Positions 7,744 through 16,354 of a stretch of DNA of 64,000 nucleotides are shown one piece after another; the stretch's first letter is position 1; the number at the start of each line of letters is the position of its first letter. The translations under genes and the position numbers were made by a program. Source of the stretch: Cytophagaceae bacterium (lineage in GTDB: Bacteria > Bacteroidota > Bacteroidia > Cytophagales > Spirosomataceae); contig JADKIR010000004.1 in NCBI GenBank assembly GCA_016722655.1, positions 744,001 through 808,000 of the forward strand, read 5' to 3'. A model generated the notes under the pieces. It was not told where the DNA came from and did not search any database. It saw nothing but the letters and a program-made list of their open reading frames with translations.

Positions 7744-9360
7744 ATGAAACATTATTATTTATTATTATCGTTTATCATTTTATCATTTGGCCTGAAAGCT
7801 CAGCAGACCATTCAGGACCAAACCAAAAGTTTCACCATAACACCTTCAGGTATTACCTCAGGGAGAATTCTAAACAATGACACCACCAACCTTGCCCTTG
7901 GAAAAGACGCCTTAAAAAACAACGTAGATTCCAAAAACAACACTGCGGTAGGGAAAAATGCATTAAAAAATCACAACGGTAATGGCACCCCCTCAGAAGA
8001 AGCAGACTACAGCCGAAGTGCCAACTCGGCCTTTGGGGCGAGTGCCATGGAGTTTGACTCAGCAGGGACTGAAAATAGTGCATTTGGCTTTAGAGCCATG
8101 AGAAATAACAAAACGGGCTTTTCTAATGCGTCCTTTGGATCTCATGCTTTAAGTTCCAATGTGTCTGGAAAGTGGAATTCTGCCTTCGGAGCCAGTTCTA
8201 TGACTTCCAATCAAACAGGTGACAATAATCAGGCATTTGGAAATAGTGCTTTGAGGGCATTGATTTCTGGTACAAGAAACAATGCATTTGGTTTTTCGGC
8301 CTTGAGTGACGGCACTGTATTTTCAGACAACAATGCATTTGGAAGTAATGCTTTGGAAAAAAATGAGACAGGTCAATACAATGTTGCAATGGGAAATGCC
8401 GCTTTGCTTTTAAATATCTCAGGTTCTAGAAATATCGCTATCGGCCATGCTGCACTTTGGAGTAACAATAATAATGGTAACGTGGCAATTGGTGATTCTG
8501 CAATGTACACCAACACAGGAGGAGCTGAAAACGTTGCCATTGGAAATTTTTCTATGCATGAAAACACATCAGGAAGATATAATGTGGCCGTTGGAGCTTT
8601 GACTTTGGATAGAAATTCTATCGGGAGTGAAAATGTTGCAATGGGCTATGGAAGTCTTGGCTTTAACTTAACAGGTAATAATAATGTTGCTATTGGAAGC
8701 TATTCCCTTTCAAATAATATTGATGGAAATAATAATATAGTCATCGGAAATAGTGCAATGAGTATCAATACTTCTGCCCAAAATAATATCATAATCGGAA
8801 ATAATGCAGGCTCTTATTTGACCGGAAATAATCAATTAATAATTGAAAACTCAGATAGCCTAAATTCACTCATTCAGGGAGATTTTATTGGAAATAAAGT
8901 AGGTATAAACAGAGCGAAAGCTGATCTGGATACTAATCCGGCTACTTTTCAGGTAAATGGAAATGCTTCAAAAAACACTGCAGGCAATTGGCTTTCCCAC
9001 TCTGACCAAAGACTCAAAAAAGAAATAGTTTCGCTGGAAAGTGAGTCAACGCTTGATAAGGTATTGAATATGAGAGGGGTAACTTACTACTGGAACGATT
9101 CCAAAACAGGCACTGACCGCCCCAAAGAATTACAGTATGGTTTTGTAGCACAGGAACTGCAAAAAGTGTTTCCTGAAAAAGTAAAAACTGATGGAAAGGG
9201 ATATCTGATGGCAGCTTATGGCGACTTTGATCCTATGCTGGTGGAAGCCATTAAAGCATTGAATGCTAAAATTGAAAGGCTCCAGTCTGAACGGGATGGA
9301 CTTCAAAGCAGATTGGAGAAAATTGAGGCTGTTTTGTCAATTGTAAAACCAGAAAATTAA
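7744..9360 (+). CDS. Secreted beta-roll repeat adhesin with C-terminal S74 self-cleaving chaperone
   Basis: A 538-residue protein with signal peptide (MKHYYLLLSFIILSFGLKAQ). Residues 49-370 hold 18 tandem units of about 17 residues with the pattern N-x-A-x-G-x-x-A-L/M-x-x-N-x-x-G, which matches the YadA-type trimeric autotransporter head beta-roll. After a short linker comes an intramolecular chaperone domain of the endosialidase family (peptidase S74): the catalytic pair is S420-D421 in SDQRLKKEI, followed by YGFVAQELQKVFPE. These domains trimerise the passenger and then cut themselves off. The last 35 residues are a coiled coil. No outer-membrane anchor (such as a YadA barrel) is present, so how it is displayed is unclear. 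A LytTR gene follows after 11 bases. Confidence 0.88.
   Translation: MKHYYLLLSFIILSFGLKAQQTIQDQTKSFTITPSGITSGRILNNDTTNLALGKDALKNNVDSKNNTAVGKNALKNHNGNGTPSEEADYSRSANSAFGASAMEFDSAGTENSAFGFRAMRNNKTGFSNASFGSHALSSNVSGKWNSAFGASSMTSNQTGDNNQAFGNSALRALISGTRNNAFGFSALSDGTVFSDNNAFGSNALEKNETGQYNVAMGNAALLLNISGSRNIAIGHAALWSNNNNGNVAIGDSAMYTNTGGAENVAIGNFSMHENTSGRYNVAVGALTLDRNSIGSENVAMGYGSLGFNLTGNNNVAIGSYSLSNNIDGNNNIVIGNSAMSINTSAQNNIIIGNNAGSYLTGNNQLIIENSDSLNSLIQGDFIGNKVGINRAKADLDTNPATFQVNGNASKNTAGNWLSHSDQRLKKEIVSLESESTLDKVLNMRGVTYYWNDSKTGTDRPKELQYGFVAQELQKVFPEKVKTDGKGYLMAAYGDFDPMLVEAIKALNAKIERLQSERDGLQSRLEKIEAVLSIVKPEN
7888..8820 (+). repeat. 18 tandem 51-base units encoding a beta-roll
   Basis: Eighteen in-frame units, most exactly 51 bases (17 codons), each encoding N-x-A-x-G followed by A-L/M. 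Examples run NVAIGDSAM, NVAIGNFSM, NVAVGALTL, NVAMGYGSL, NVAIGSYSL. The first half of the array uses F in place of I/V/M after the alanine (NSAFG, NNAFG) and has longer spacers, so the array seems built from two sub-families. The nucleotide sequences have diverged, which argues against recent copy-number change. Confidence 0.85.
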
Positions 9361-9371
9361 AAATCAAATAC

Positions 9372-9698
9372 ATGAAAGCTTACAGATTTAAATATGCCGG
9401 AAGGCCAAGGAATGTATTTCCATTCGAAATTCTGAAAATTGAAGCGGCCGAAAATTATTCGATTATACATTTGAAAGAAGGCAAGTCTATGATAATTGCC
9501 AAAACGCTGAAAAGGTTTGAGGAAGAGCTGGAAAACGCTTTTTTCAGGATTAATCGTAAGCTTCTGATCAATATCGATTCGATAGATTCACAAGAGGGCA
9601 ATCAATTGAAACTAAACAACGGGCAGAGTCACAAAATATCCAGAAGAAGGGTAATTGGATTTGAAAATTTTATAAAAAAAAGCAGTTTAACCATTTAA
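9372..9698 (+). CDS. Stand-alone LytTR DNA-binding protein
   Basis: A 108-residue protein consisting of a LytTR domain only: ILKIEAAENYSIIHLKEG, then a helix (KTLKRFEEEL), then FFRINRKLLINIDSI and a final beta hairpin. No receiver or membrane domain is present, unlike most LytTR response regulators, so it cannot be switched by phosphorylation through its own sequence. It starts 11 bases after the adhesin and ends 13 bases before the next small secreted protein, so it is probably co-transcribed with them and may regulate this block. That regulatory role is inference from position. Confidence 0.88.
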   Translation: MKAYRFKYAGRPRNVFPFEILKIEAAENYSIIHLKEGKSMIIAKTLKRFEEELENAFFRINRKLLINIDSIDSQEGNQLKLNNGQSHKISRRRVIGFENFIKKSSLTI

Positions 9699-9711
9699 AT
9701 ATCAGTAATCA

Positions 9712-10014
9712 ATGAGAAAACAAATTTTAGTACTCGGGTTAATGTTGACCATGTGCCAAATAAGTTTTGGACAAATCAACAAACGTCAGCAAAAACAAGA
9801 TAAGCGGGTAGATCAGGGCGTAAAATCGGGTGAAATAACCAAAAAAGAAAAGGCCCAAATCGAAATGAAACAGGCAAAAATCCAACACATGGAAAACCAG
9901 GCTCGTGCCGATGGTAAAGTTACAAAAAAAGAAAAGGCGGCAATCACGAAAGAACAAAACGAAGCCAACAGGCAGATTAACCGCAAAAAGACAAATAAAA
10001 AAGATAGAAACTAA
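9712..10014 (+). CDS. Small secreted lysine-rich protein with two internal repeats
   Basis: A 100-residue protein: signal peptide MRKQILVLGLMLTMCQISFGQ, then two copies of a roughly 35-residue unit (DQGVKSGEITKKEKAQIE and ARADGKVTKKEKAAITKE). The pattern [ST/DG]-G-x-[IV]-T-K-K-E-K-A recurs in small secreted proteins of other bacteria and looks like a degenerate EF-hand-like or helix-pair motif; the calcium ligands are incomplete. The mature protein is strongly basic. The function is unknown. It sits in the block with the adhesin and LytTR genes. Confidence 0.7.
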   Translation: MRKQILVLGLMLTMCQISFGQINKRQQKQDKRVDQGVKSGEITKKEKAQIEMKQAKIQHMENQARADGKVTKKEKAAITKEQNEANRQINRKKTNKKDRN

Positions 10015-10026
10015 AACAAACTAGCC

Positions 10027-10674
10027 ATGAAAACATTTCTGAAAATATTCATAATGGTAATATCTGTACAACTTGCCTCTGGCCAGGCCATTACTGATTT
10101 GTTTTACAAAATTCCGGAGCAATATTTTGGCGATTTCAAAGAATTGGTTCCTGAGGAATTTAATCAGAAAATGAGGGAAAAGTTAATATCAAGTAAAGAA
10201 ACGGAAAACTTTGAACTTGAGTCGATTGACCCTAAAAACGGATACATGTCTTTCTTTACAAAAACCGATGGAGAAAGCATGACCGCACAATTAACGTATT
10301 GGAAATTTGGGAAGTCGATTCTGCTTGGTTTGGTGATTGACCGAAACGCCAACTGTACCGATTACTCCGAACGAGTGACTTTTTTTGAATATACCAATGG
10401 AAAACTGGTGGATGTAAGTAAAACATTTTCACCAAAGCTCACACTGAAAAGTTTCGAGAACGACACGCCCGAAAACGTGAAAAACTTTTCCCAAATGTTT
10501 TCAACCATCTGGAAACTTCCCAAAGTTGGGAAAAAAATAAAAATCACCGCCTTTCATTATGACTGTGGTGGTGAATTCTGGTACCCAGCCAATGGCGTTT
10601 ATTTTGAAATGGAACCTACATCAATCAAAACTTATAAAATCGATAAAAAACATGGAGAAAACCCTAATGAGTAA
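10027..10674 (+). CDS. Secreted hypothetical protein
   Basis: A 215-residue protein with a signal peptide (MKTFLKIFIMVISVQLASGQ). The mature part looks globular and mixed alpha/beta (IPEQYFGDFKELVPEE, MTAQLTYWKFGKSILLGLVI, FHYDCGGEFWYPANGVYFEM). I recognise no family with confidence. It resembles small Bacteroidota secreted proteins that sit in runs with lipoproteins. Its last 8 bases overlap the next gene, so the two are probably translated together. Confidence 0.65.
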   Translation: MKTFLKIFIMVISVQLASGQAITDLFYKIPEQYFGDFKELVPEEFNQKMREKLISSKETENFELESIDPKNGYMSFFTKTDGESMTAQLTYWKFGKSILLGLVIDRNANCTDYSERVTFFEYTNGKLVDVSKTFSPKLTLKSFENDTPENVKNFSQMFSTIWKLPKVGKKIKITAFHYDCGGEFWYPANGVYFEMEPTSIKTYKIDKKHGENPNE

Positions 10675-11689
10675 GGCAATATTGTTGGTTGCAGTATGCT
10701 TTGCATGTCAAAATTCACCTAAAACCGAGGCTCCGACTGACTTGGCCGTAGGAGAAGGAATATCCCAAACTTCTGAAAAATTTATCAGCGAAATCGAATC
10801 TGCCATAACAGATGGCGACTCTATGGTGAATATTCTGGATGAAAATCAGGAATCACTGGAAGGGGGAGAAGAAGTGGCATTTTTTACACCAAATCTTGAT
10901 CTTACAAAAATCAGAAAGGTCAATTTTGGTGAAACCTACCAAAACATAGAAAGTTTCTATTTCAAAAATGGGAAACTATTGGCTTTAACTTCTGAAAATC
11001 TGAAATACAATAAGAGCACATATGACGAGAGCCCGGAGCCATTGGTTATGAAATCGGAGGGAAAATTCCTGATTAGCTTTAATGAAAATGGCGAAAAATC
11101 TGATTATAAAAAAATTAATGACAAAAGAAGGTTTGAAGAAAAATATACTGAAAGTCAGGAAATTGCATTTTGGAAAAATAGAGCAAATGAGTTATTTGGA
11201 AAATATGATGCTCATAAAGATGAGTTCTTCTTTTCTCATTATGAAGCCGCTCAGTATGATGAAATGGGCGTAACCCCAAGCCTGGTTTTTAAACTTAAAA
11301 ATCAAATGTATTCGTTTATCGATCAATCGGTTGAGCCATCAGAAAAAGGAAGATTGATGAATTTTGACGGACCAATGTTCGGTGTTTCGAAACTCATTTA
11401 TGACCCCAAAACTGAAAAATGGAAGCATTCACAAAAGGCTACGATTCTTAACTTACCGGAAGGAAAAATGGAAGTAAACGAAGGTATAAAAAATGTAATG
11501 ATTGATGGCCGGTCGTTTCTATTTATTTCTTTTACCACTTCAGAAAAAGGCACCAATTCAAGTTATTATACCTTGGTGGACGCCATTGATTTATCGACTA
11601 TTTCCCTCATAAAAACCAAAGGAAAAGATAACTCGTCCACGATTTCTTCTGAACCTATCCGGACATTTTTACTTGAAAATTCGAAATGA
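10667..11689 (+). CDS. Putative lipoprotein, hypothetical
   Basis: A 340-residue protein. The open frame runs upstream to 10559, but that segment lies inside the previous gene; the ATG at 10667 gives the signal MSKAILLVAVCFACQNS, with C14 as the probable lipidated cysteine. The lipobox is loose (CFAC), as is common in Bacteroidota. The rest has no recognised domain; patterns such as FFKNGKLLALTSENL and MFGVSKLIYDPKTEKWKHSQKA suggest a beta-rich fold. It overlaps both neighbours (8 bases upstream, 4 downstream), marking a three-gene translationally coupled set. Confidence 0.65.
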   Translation: MSKAILLVAVCFACQNSPKTEAPTDLAVGEGISQTSEKFISEIESAITDGDSMVNILDENQESLEGGEEVAFFTPNLDLTKIRKVNFGETYQNIESFYFKNGKLLALTSENLKYNKSTYDESPEPLVMKSEGKFLISFNENGEKSDYKKINDKRRFEEKYTESQEIAFWKNRANELFGKYDAHKDEFFFSHYEAAQYDEMGVTPSLVFKLKNQMYSFIDQSVEPSEKGRLMNFDGPMFGVSKLIYDPKTEKWKHSQKATILNLPEGKMEVNEGIKNVMIDGRSFLFISFTTSEKGTNSSYYTLVDAIDLSTISLIKTKGKDNSSTISSEPIRTFLLENSK

Positions 11690-12270
11690 AATATTTCTGG
11701 TTATTATTGATTTCAACCGGCCTTTACTCTCAATCTGGCGTGTATGATGGATTAAATGTAGGCTTTGATGAAGATTCAAATACGCTTACTGCTGTCTTTG
11801 ACTTGTCGGATTATCACGCCAACGGCACAGTGGACCGTTGCCAATTGTATGTGGTAGCATCAAAAAATACAAGTGAAAAGCACTTTACGGCTTCGATTTA
11901 CAATTTTAATTATCAATTGCTTGGCTATGGAAGTCTCACCTATTTCCCGGATATGTACAAATACAATTTTAAGTTGGAAAAGGAAATTCAACAATGTAAC
12001 CGTATCATGACAGGATTTGAGGGAACAGGCATAGATTTTTATCAGAAATACGCCATGGATTGGAAAAGGGTGAATCTTGTGAAATCACCCAGAGCTTATT
12101 TTTATTCAAAACCCGGAACAGAATTTAAAACCAAATCATATATCACCCATGGCGAATGGATGGGGGTATTAGACTACAAAAGTTCCTGGCTGAAAGTGGA
12201 TTACATCACACCTAACACCAAAAAATTTACCAGAACCTGGGTTAGAAAACAGGATATGGTGGCAGAATAA
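11686..12270 (+). CDS. Secreted hypothetical protein with C-terminal SH3-like segment
   Basis: A 194-residue protein with a short signal peptide (MKYFWLLLISTGLYSQ). The N-terminal half (GVYDGLNVGFDEDSNTLTAVFDLS, CQLYVVASKN) is beta-rich and unrecognised. The C-terminal 55 residues (SPRAYFYSKPG, ITHGEWMGVLDYKSSWLKVDYI, RTWVRKQDM) resemble a bacterial SH3-like domain, which in secreted proteins often binds cell-wall peptides. The start overlaps the previous stop as ATGA. It ends 4 bases from the converging histidine kinase gene, with no clear terminator between. Confidence 0.68.
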   Translation: MKYFWLLLISTGLYSQSGVYDGLNVGFDEDSNTLTAVFDLSDYHANGTVDRCQLYVVASKNTSEKHFTASIYNFNYQLLGYGSLTYFPDMYKYNFKLEKEIQQCNRIMTGFEGTGIDFYQKYAMDWKRVNLVKSPRAYFYSKPGTEFKTKSYITHGEWMGVLDYKSSWLKVDYITPNTKKFTRTWVRKQDMVAE

Positions 12271-12274
12271 ATTT

Positions 12275-14113
12275 TTATTTTTTGAAAATAACCTCAAATT
12301 CCGAGCCCTTACCCAATTCACTGGTACAAGTGATTTTTCCTCCAAGTTCATCCAGAAGTCGTTTTACAATATGCAGCCCAAGGCCTGTCGAAGTTTCATT
12401 TTCGGTAGGTTTTGAGCTGGTTTGGCCATATTTTGAGAAAAGATTTCGCTGATCTTCCTGGGTCATACCTACACCGAAATCCTTTATTTTTACTTTTATT
12501 TCTTCAACCCCTTTCTCCAGATTAATCAATACTTTTCCATTCCGATGTGAATATTTGAGGGAATTTGAAATCAGATTCTCCAGTATTCGGGTCAAATATT
12601 GTTTGTCTGTCAGATAATCAACTGTTTCTTTTTCTGAATTAAATTCTATCTGAATACCTTTGCCATTTGCCGCCGGTCCAAAATCCTCTATTACTTCTTT
12701 GATGGTGGAAACGATATTTAATTTTTCAAGGTTTAGACTCCTGCCCTGGGTTTCATCTTTCTCTATATTCAAGATCTGTTGCACCATTTTTTGACCATAC
12801 TCCGCCATTTTTTGGATATTGCTAACGGCTTCTTTGGCTTCTGAATCCAACTTTTCATTTTTACCCAAAATATTGCTCCATAGATTTATCCCTGAAAAAG
12901 GGCTTCCCAAATCATGCGAAACAATGCTGATGAGGTTATTTTTCTCCTGATTGAGTTCGGCCAGTTTTTTATTTTGAGACTGAATAAAATAGTTCTTTTC
13001 AGTCAGAATCTTATTCTTTTTTCGATTTTGCCACAATGCCCAGCCTATAGCAGCTGCTGCTAATGCCACCGCAATACTCAATGCCGCCCACAAAATATTT
13101 CTTTGTTTTTGGGTTTCCAATTCCTGCGTTAAAAGCTTGTTTTCAGCAGTTTTCTTTTCAGTTTCGTATTTGGTTTCCAGCTCTTCTATCGCACTATTGG
13201 TTTCGGTATTGATGAGTTCTTTGTCTAATTCGTGATATTTAGCATAGTTTTTATAGGCTTGCTCAAAATCTCCAGTTTGTTCAAATAATATAGAATAGTA
13301 CTGATACGTTTCTGCGATTTTTGATTGAGAATTTAACTTTTTAGCTAATTCCATACCTATATCCAAATGTTCTTTGGACTTCTTAATGTTACCTGTCAAT
13401 CTATAAACAGTTGATAAATTCAAATTATCATGCCACAAATCATCTAATTCTTGTTTTCTGGTATGGTAATCCAAATTATAATCCAATAATTCTTTTGCTT
13501 CAGAATACTTCTTTTGTTGAACCAAAAGCGAGCTCATATTAATGCCCAAAGTTGCGATACCTGCAGAATCTCCGATTTGCCTTTTAATTTTCAAAGATTC
13601 AGAATAATAAAATAAGGCAGAGTCGATCTGATTTAGATTTTTGTAGCAAATGCCTAAATTGGAATAAATAGACGAGAACCTTTTGGGTTTTGGTGTTGGT
13701 ATCTGACTTTTAGTAATTTCTAGTGATTTCAGGAAATGTTCTTTCGCCTTTTTGTATTGTTTCAAAGAGATACTCAAAGCCCCTAGGTCACTAATCATCA
13801 TTAATTTTGCAGCTTTGTCCTTCTTTGATTCACTTATTTTAAGACCTGAATGATATTCTTTTGAAGCCTCCTGATACTTCCCTTCCAATTCAAAGGCAAT
13901 CCCCCGAAGTCTGTACCCATAACACTCTCCTTCGGTATAATTGATTGATTTAGAGTCTTTTTCTATCTGATTTGCATATATTCTTAAAGAGTCAATCTTT
14001 GTTTCATCAAATTCTATTACTTTCAAATACAAATCTTTAATTGCCTCCTGAGTTTTTTGAGCAAAAGAAATATTTGAAAGGATAATAAACAGGAAAACAA
14101 ATCTTTGTTTCAT
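12275..14113 (-). CDS. TPR-containing membrane sensor histidine kinase
   Basis: 612 residues: a signal peptide (1-18), a periplasmic stretch of about six tetratricopeptide repeats (60-300), a short coiled coil, one membrane segment (341-361), a second coiled coil, a HisKA domain with phospho-acceptor H400 in SHDLGSPFSG, and an HATPase_c domain with N box NLISNSLKYS, G1 box DFGVGM and G2 box GLGLHIVK. The TPR array replaces an ordinary ligand-binding sensor, a design seen in Bacteroidota. The start ATG overlaps the stop of the response-regulator gene by 4 bases, so regulator and kinase are translated in series, with the regulator first. Confidence 0.93.
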   Translation of the reverse strand: MKQRFVFLFIILSNISFAQKTQEAIKDLYLKVIEFDETKIDSLRIYANQIEKDSKSINYTEGECYGYRLRGIAFELEGKYQEASKEYHSGLKISESKKDKAAKLMMISDLGALSISLKQYKKAKEHFLKSLEITKSQIPTPKPKRFSSIYSNLGICYKNLNQIDSALFYYSESLKIKRQIGDSAGIATLGINMSSLLVQQKKYSEAKELLDYNLDYHTRKQELDDLWHDNLNLSTVYRLTGNIKKSKEHLDIGMELAKKLNSQSKIAETYQYYSILFEQTGDFEQAYKNYAKYHELDKELINTETNSAIEELETKYETEKKTAENKLLTQELETQKQRNILWAALSIAVALAAAAIGWALWQNRKKNKILTEKNYFIQSQNKKLAELNQEKNNLISIVSHDLGSPFSGINLWSNILGKNEKLDSEAKEAVSNIQKMAEYGQKMVQQILNIEKDETQGRSLNLEKLNIVSTIKEVIEDFGPAANGKGIQIEFNSEKETVDYLTDKQYLTRILENLISNSLKYSHRNGKVLINLEKGVEEIKVKIKDFGVGMTQEDQRNLFSKYGQTSSKPTENETSTGLGLHIVKRLLDELGGKITCTSELGKGSEFEVIFKK

Positions 14114-14751
14114 TTTAACAATTGATGTTTTAAGGCATATTTAACCAAACCCACCGTATTACTTACACCTAGTTTTATCAAAATATTCTTTCGGTGTGTA
14201 TCCACGGTACTCACGCTTAGGAAAAGCTTTGCGGCTATCTCGCTGCTGCTCATTTCCTCGCAAACCAATTTCAAAATTTCTACTTCTCTCGGCGATAGAA
14301 TATCTTCCACTTTGTTGTCAGGAAAAGTGAGCGTATTTTTCAGATCGTCATCATTGTTGATGGAGTCGATTTCCTTAGAGAAATAGGTTTGACCATTCGC
14401 AACTGTTTTTATTCCCTTCAAAAGCTCTTCTGTAGGTGCATTTTTCATAACATAGCCCTGTATTCCAAACTTTTGAAGTTTTTGAATCATCCTAGTTCCT
14501 CTCAGAAGAGTAAGATAAATAATCTTTTGATTGGGAAAATCAGCCCTTATTCTTTGAAGCAGATCTTCTGCGGAAATTTCGGGCAACTGTACATCCAAAA
14601 CCAATACTTCTACAGGCTTTGATCTCAAAGCTTGCAATAGATCTTCAGACCTGGTAAAACTACCTTCGATTTCAAAAGAATCTTCCAGAAGTTTTACGAG
14701 ACCATTCAGAAAAATCTCATGATCGTCAAGAATGAAAATTTTAGTTTTCAA
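14110..14751 (-). CDS. NarL/LuxR-family response regulator
   Basis: 213 residues. The receiver domain has the acidic pair DD9-10, phospho-acceptor D53 (LDVQLPE), T81 and K103. The C-terminal LuxR-type HTH (about 145-205) shows LSPREVEILKLVCEEMSSSEIA and STVDTHRKNILIKLGV. It is a typical partner for the overlapping TPR kinase and would act as a DNA-binding transcription factor once phosphorylated. Target genes cannot be inferred from position; the nearest gene is the divergent amino acid permease 151 bases away. Confidence 0.94.
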   Translation of the reverse strand: MKTKIFILDDHEIFLNGLVKLLEDSFEIEGSFTRSEDLLQALRSKPVEVLVLDVQLPEISAEDLLQRIRADFPNQKIIYLTLLRGTRMIQKLQKFGIQGYVMKNAPTEELLKGIKTVANGQTYFSKEIDSINNDDDLKNTLTFPDNKVEDILSPREVEILKLVCEEMSSSEIAAKLFLSVSTVDTHRKNILIKLGVSNTVGLVKYALKHQLLK

Positions 14752-14902
14752 AAAGGTTTGGGGTTTCAGTCACAATTTATTAAGATTTTGACAAAATTCA
14801 GAAAATGCATAAATTTTTTTCACAAACTAAAAATCAGAAAGTTTCAAAAAATCCTTTAATTGCAATGTTTTTATCAACAAACCAAACCCTAAACCAAAAT
14901 AT

Positions 14903-16351
14903 ATGTCTGGATTTAAGAGAGAAATCAAACTTTATGATGCGGTAATGCTGGTGTCCGGCTCCATGATTGGCTCCGGTATTTTTGTAGTTAGTGCCGATGT
15001 GGCCCGACAAACCGGTGCTTCCGGCTGGCTGCTTGCCTCATGGCTTTTGGCGGGAATCCTAACGCTCATAGGTGCATTATCTTACGGAGAACTCACCTCC
15101 ATGTATCCACATGCGGGTGGTCAATATGTATTTTTGCAAAAGGCTTACGGAAAACTCCTGGCATTTCTTTATGGTTGGTCATTTTTTGCGGTAATACAAA
15201 CCGGGACTATCGCAGCGGTAGCGGTAGCTTTTTCAAAATACACCGGTGTACTATTTCCGGGTTTAATCAATGATACCAACGAATGGTTTGCATTGGGCGA
15301 TACGTCATTTAAATTAACTTCCCAACGTTTTCTTGCAATTTTAAGTATCTTATTATTAACATGGCTCAATACCAAGGGAGTAAAAGAGGGCAAACTGATC
15401 CAAAATGTATTTTCCACCACCAAAATCGGGGCAATACTTTTATTGATAGTATTGGGATTTGCTCTTGGAAGTAACACCGAAGTTATCAAAGCCAATTTCA
15501 CTGATATGTTTGAGGCATCCAAAAGCACGGTTGATAATGGAATTTTAAACACCACCTCACTCACATTCTTTGGAATAATTCTGGCTTTGGGAGTGACTCA
15601 GGTAGGTACTTTGTTTTCATCAGATGCCTGGAATGGCCTCACATTTGCCGGTGACGAGGTGGTAAACCCCACCAAAACAATCCCCAGAGGCATGGCTATT
15701 GGCACTTTACTCGTGGTGGGATTATACTTTATCATGAACCTCTCTTACCTTTTTATTCTACCACTGAAAGGTGATCCCAATGGGGTAGATGTGATGTCTC
15801 GCGGGATTCAATTTGCTTCTGAAGACAGAGTCGCTGCCGCCACAGCTATAGTCATTGGTGGAGCAAAATTTGCCATATTTACAGCTTTGCTGATTATGAT
15901 TTCCACATTTGGATGTAATAATGGCCTAATTCTTTCTGGTGCCAGGGTGTATTATACAATGGCGAAAGATGGCTTGTTTTTTAAGAATTTCGGAAAACTC
16001 AATAAAAACGGAGTACCCCAAAATGCACTTTGGTGGCAGGGAATATGGGCCAGCGTGCTCTGTTTGACCGGAAAATATGGCGATTTACTTGACTATTTTA
16101 TGGGTGTAGTAATCCTCTTTTATGCATTTACCATTCTTGGTATTTTTATTTTGAGAAAAAAAGAACCCAATCTGGAAAGACCGGTAAAGGCTCCACTTTT
16201 CCCATTTTTGCCTGCTTTTTATATATTTTTAGCTTTCGGCTTAGTGATTATTCTATTCAAAGAAAAACCCCAGTTTACTATTCCGGGATTGATTATTGTG
16301 GCTTTGGGAATTCCGGTTTTTTATTGGTTTAAAAAGAAGTCAACAGAATAA
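14903..16351 (+). CDS. APC-family amino acid permease
   Basis: 482 residues with about 12 membrane segments. The N-terminal motif AVMLVSGSMIGSGIFV and the segment SYGELTSMYPHAGGQYVFL are the substrate-binding glycine loops of APC/LAT transporters. FAGDEVVNPTKTIPRG matches the family's conserved loop. The substrate is probably an amino acid taken up by proton symport or exchange, but its identity is not readable. Divergent from the response regulator; a single gene converging on the PAP2 gene with only 3 bases between, so transcripts may run into each other. Confidence 0.9.
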   Translation: MSGFKREIKLYDAVMLVSGSMIGSGIFVVSADVARQTGASGWLLASWLLAGILTLIGALSYGELTSMYPHAGGQYVFLQKAYGKLLAFLYGWSFFAVIQTGTIAAVAVAFSKYTGVLFPGLINDTNEWFALGDTSFKLTSQRFLAILSILLLTWLNTKGVKEGKLIQNVFSTTKIGAILLLIVLGFALGSNTEVIKANFTDMFEASKSTVDNGILNTTSLTFFGIILALGVTQVGTLFSSDAWNGLTFAGDEVVNPTKTIPRGMAIGTLLVVGLYFIMNLSYLFILPLKGDPNGVDVMSRGIQFASEDRVAAATAIVIGGAKFAIFTALLIMISTFGCNNGLILSGARVYYTMAKDGLFFKNFGKLNKNGVPQNALWWQGIWASVLCLTGKYGDLLDYFMGVVILFYAFTILGIFILRKKEPNLERPVKAPLFPFLPAFYIFLAFGLVIILFKEKPQFTIPGLIIVALGIPVFYWFKKKSTE

Positions 16352-16354
16352 GTT

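Noticed and set aside
8198..8567. Antisense open frames under the repeat array
   Set aside because: They are by-products of the 51-base repeat read on the other strand; no start context, no family.
10559..10666. Upstream extension of the lipoprotein gene
   Set aside because: It lies entirely within the preceding gene; the ATG at 10667 gives a lipoprotein signal.
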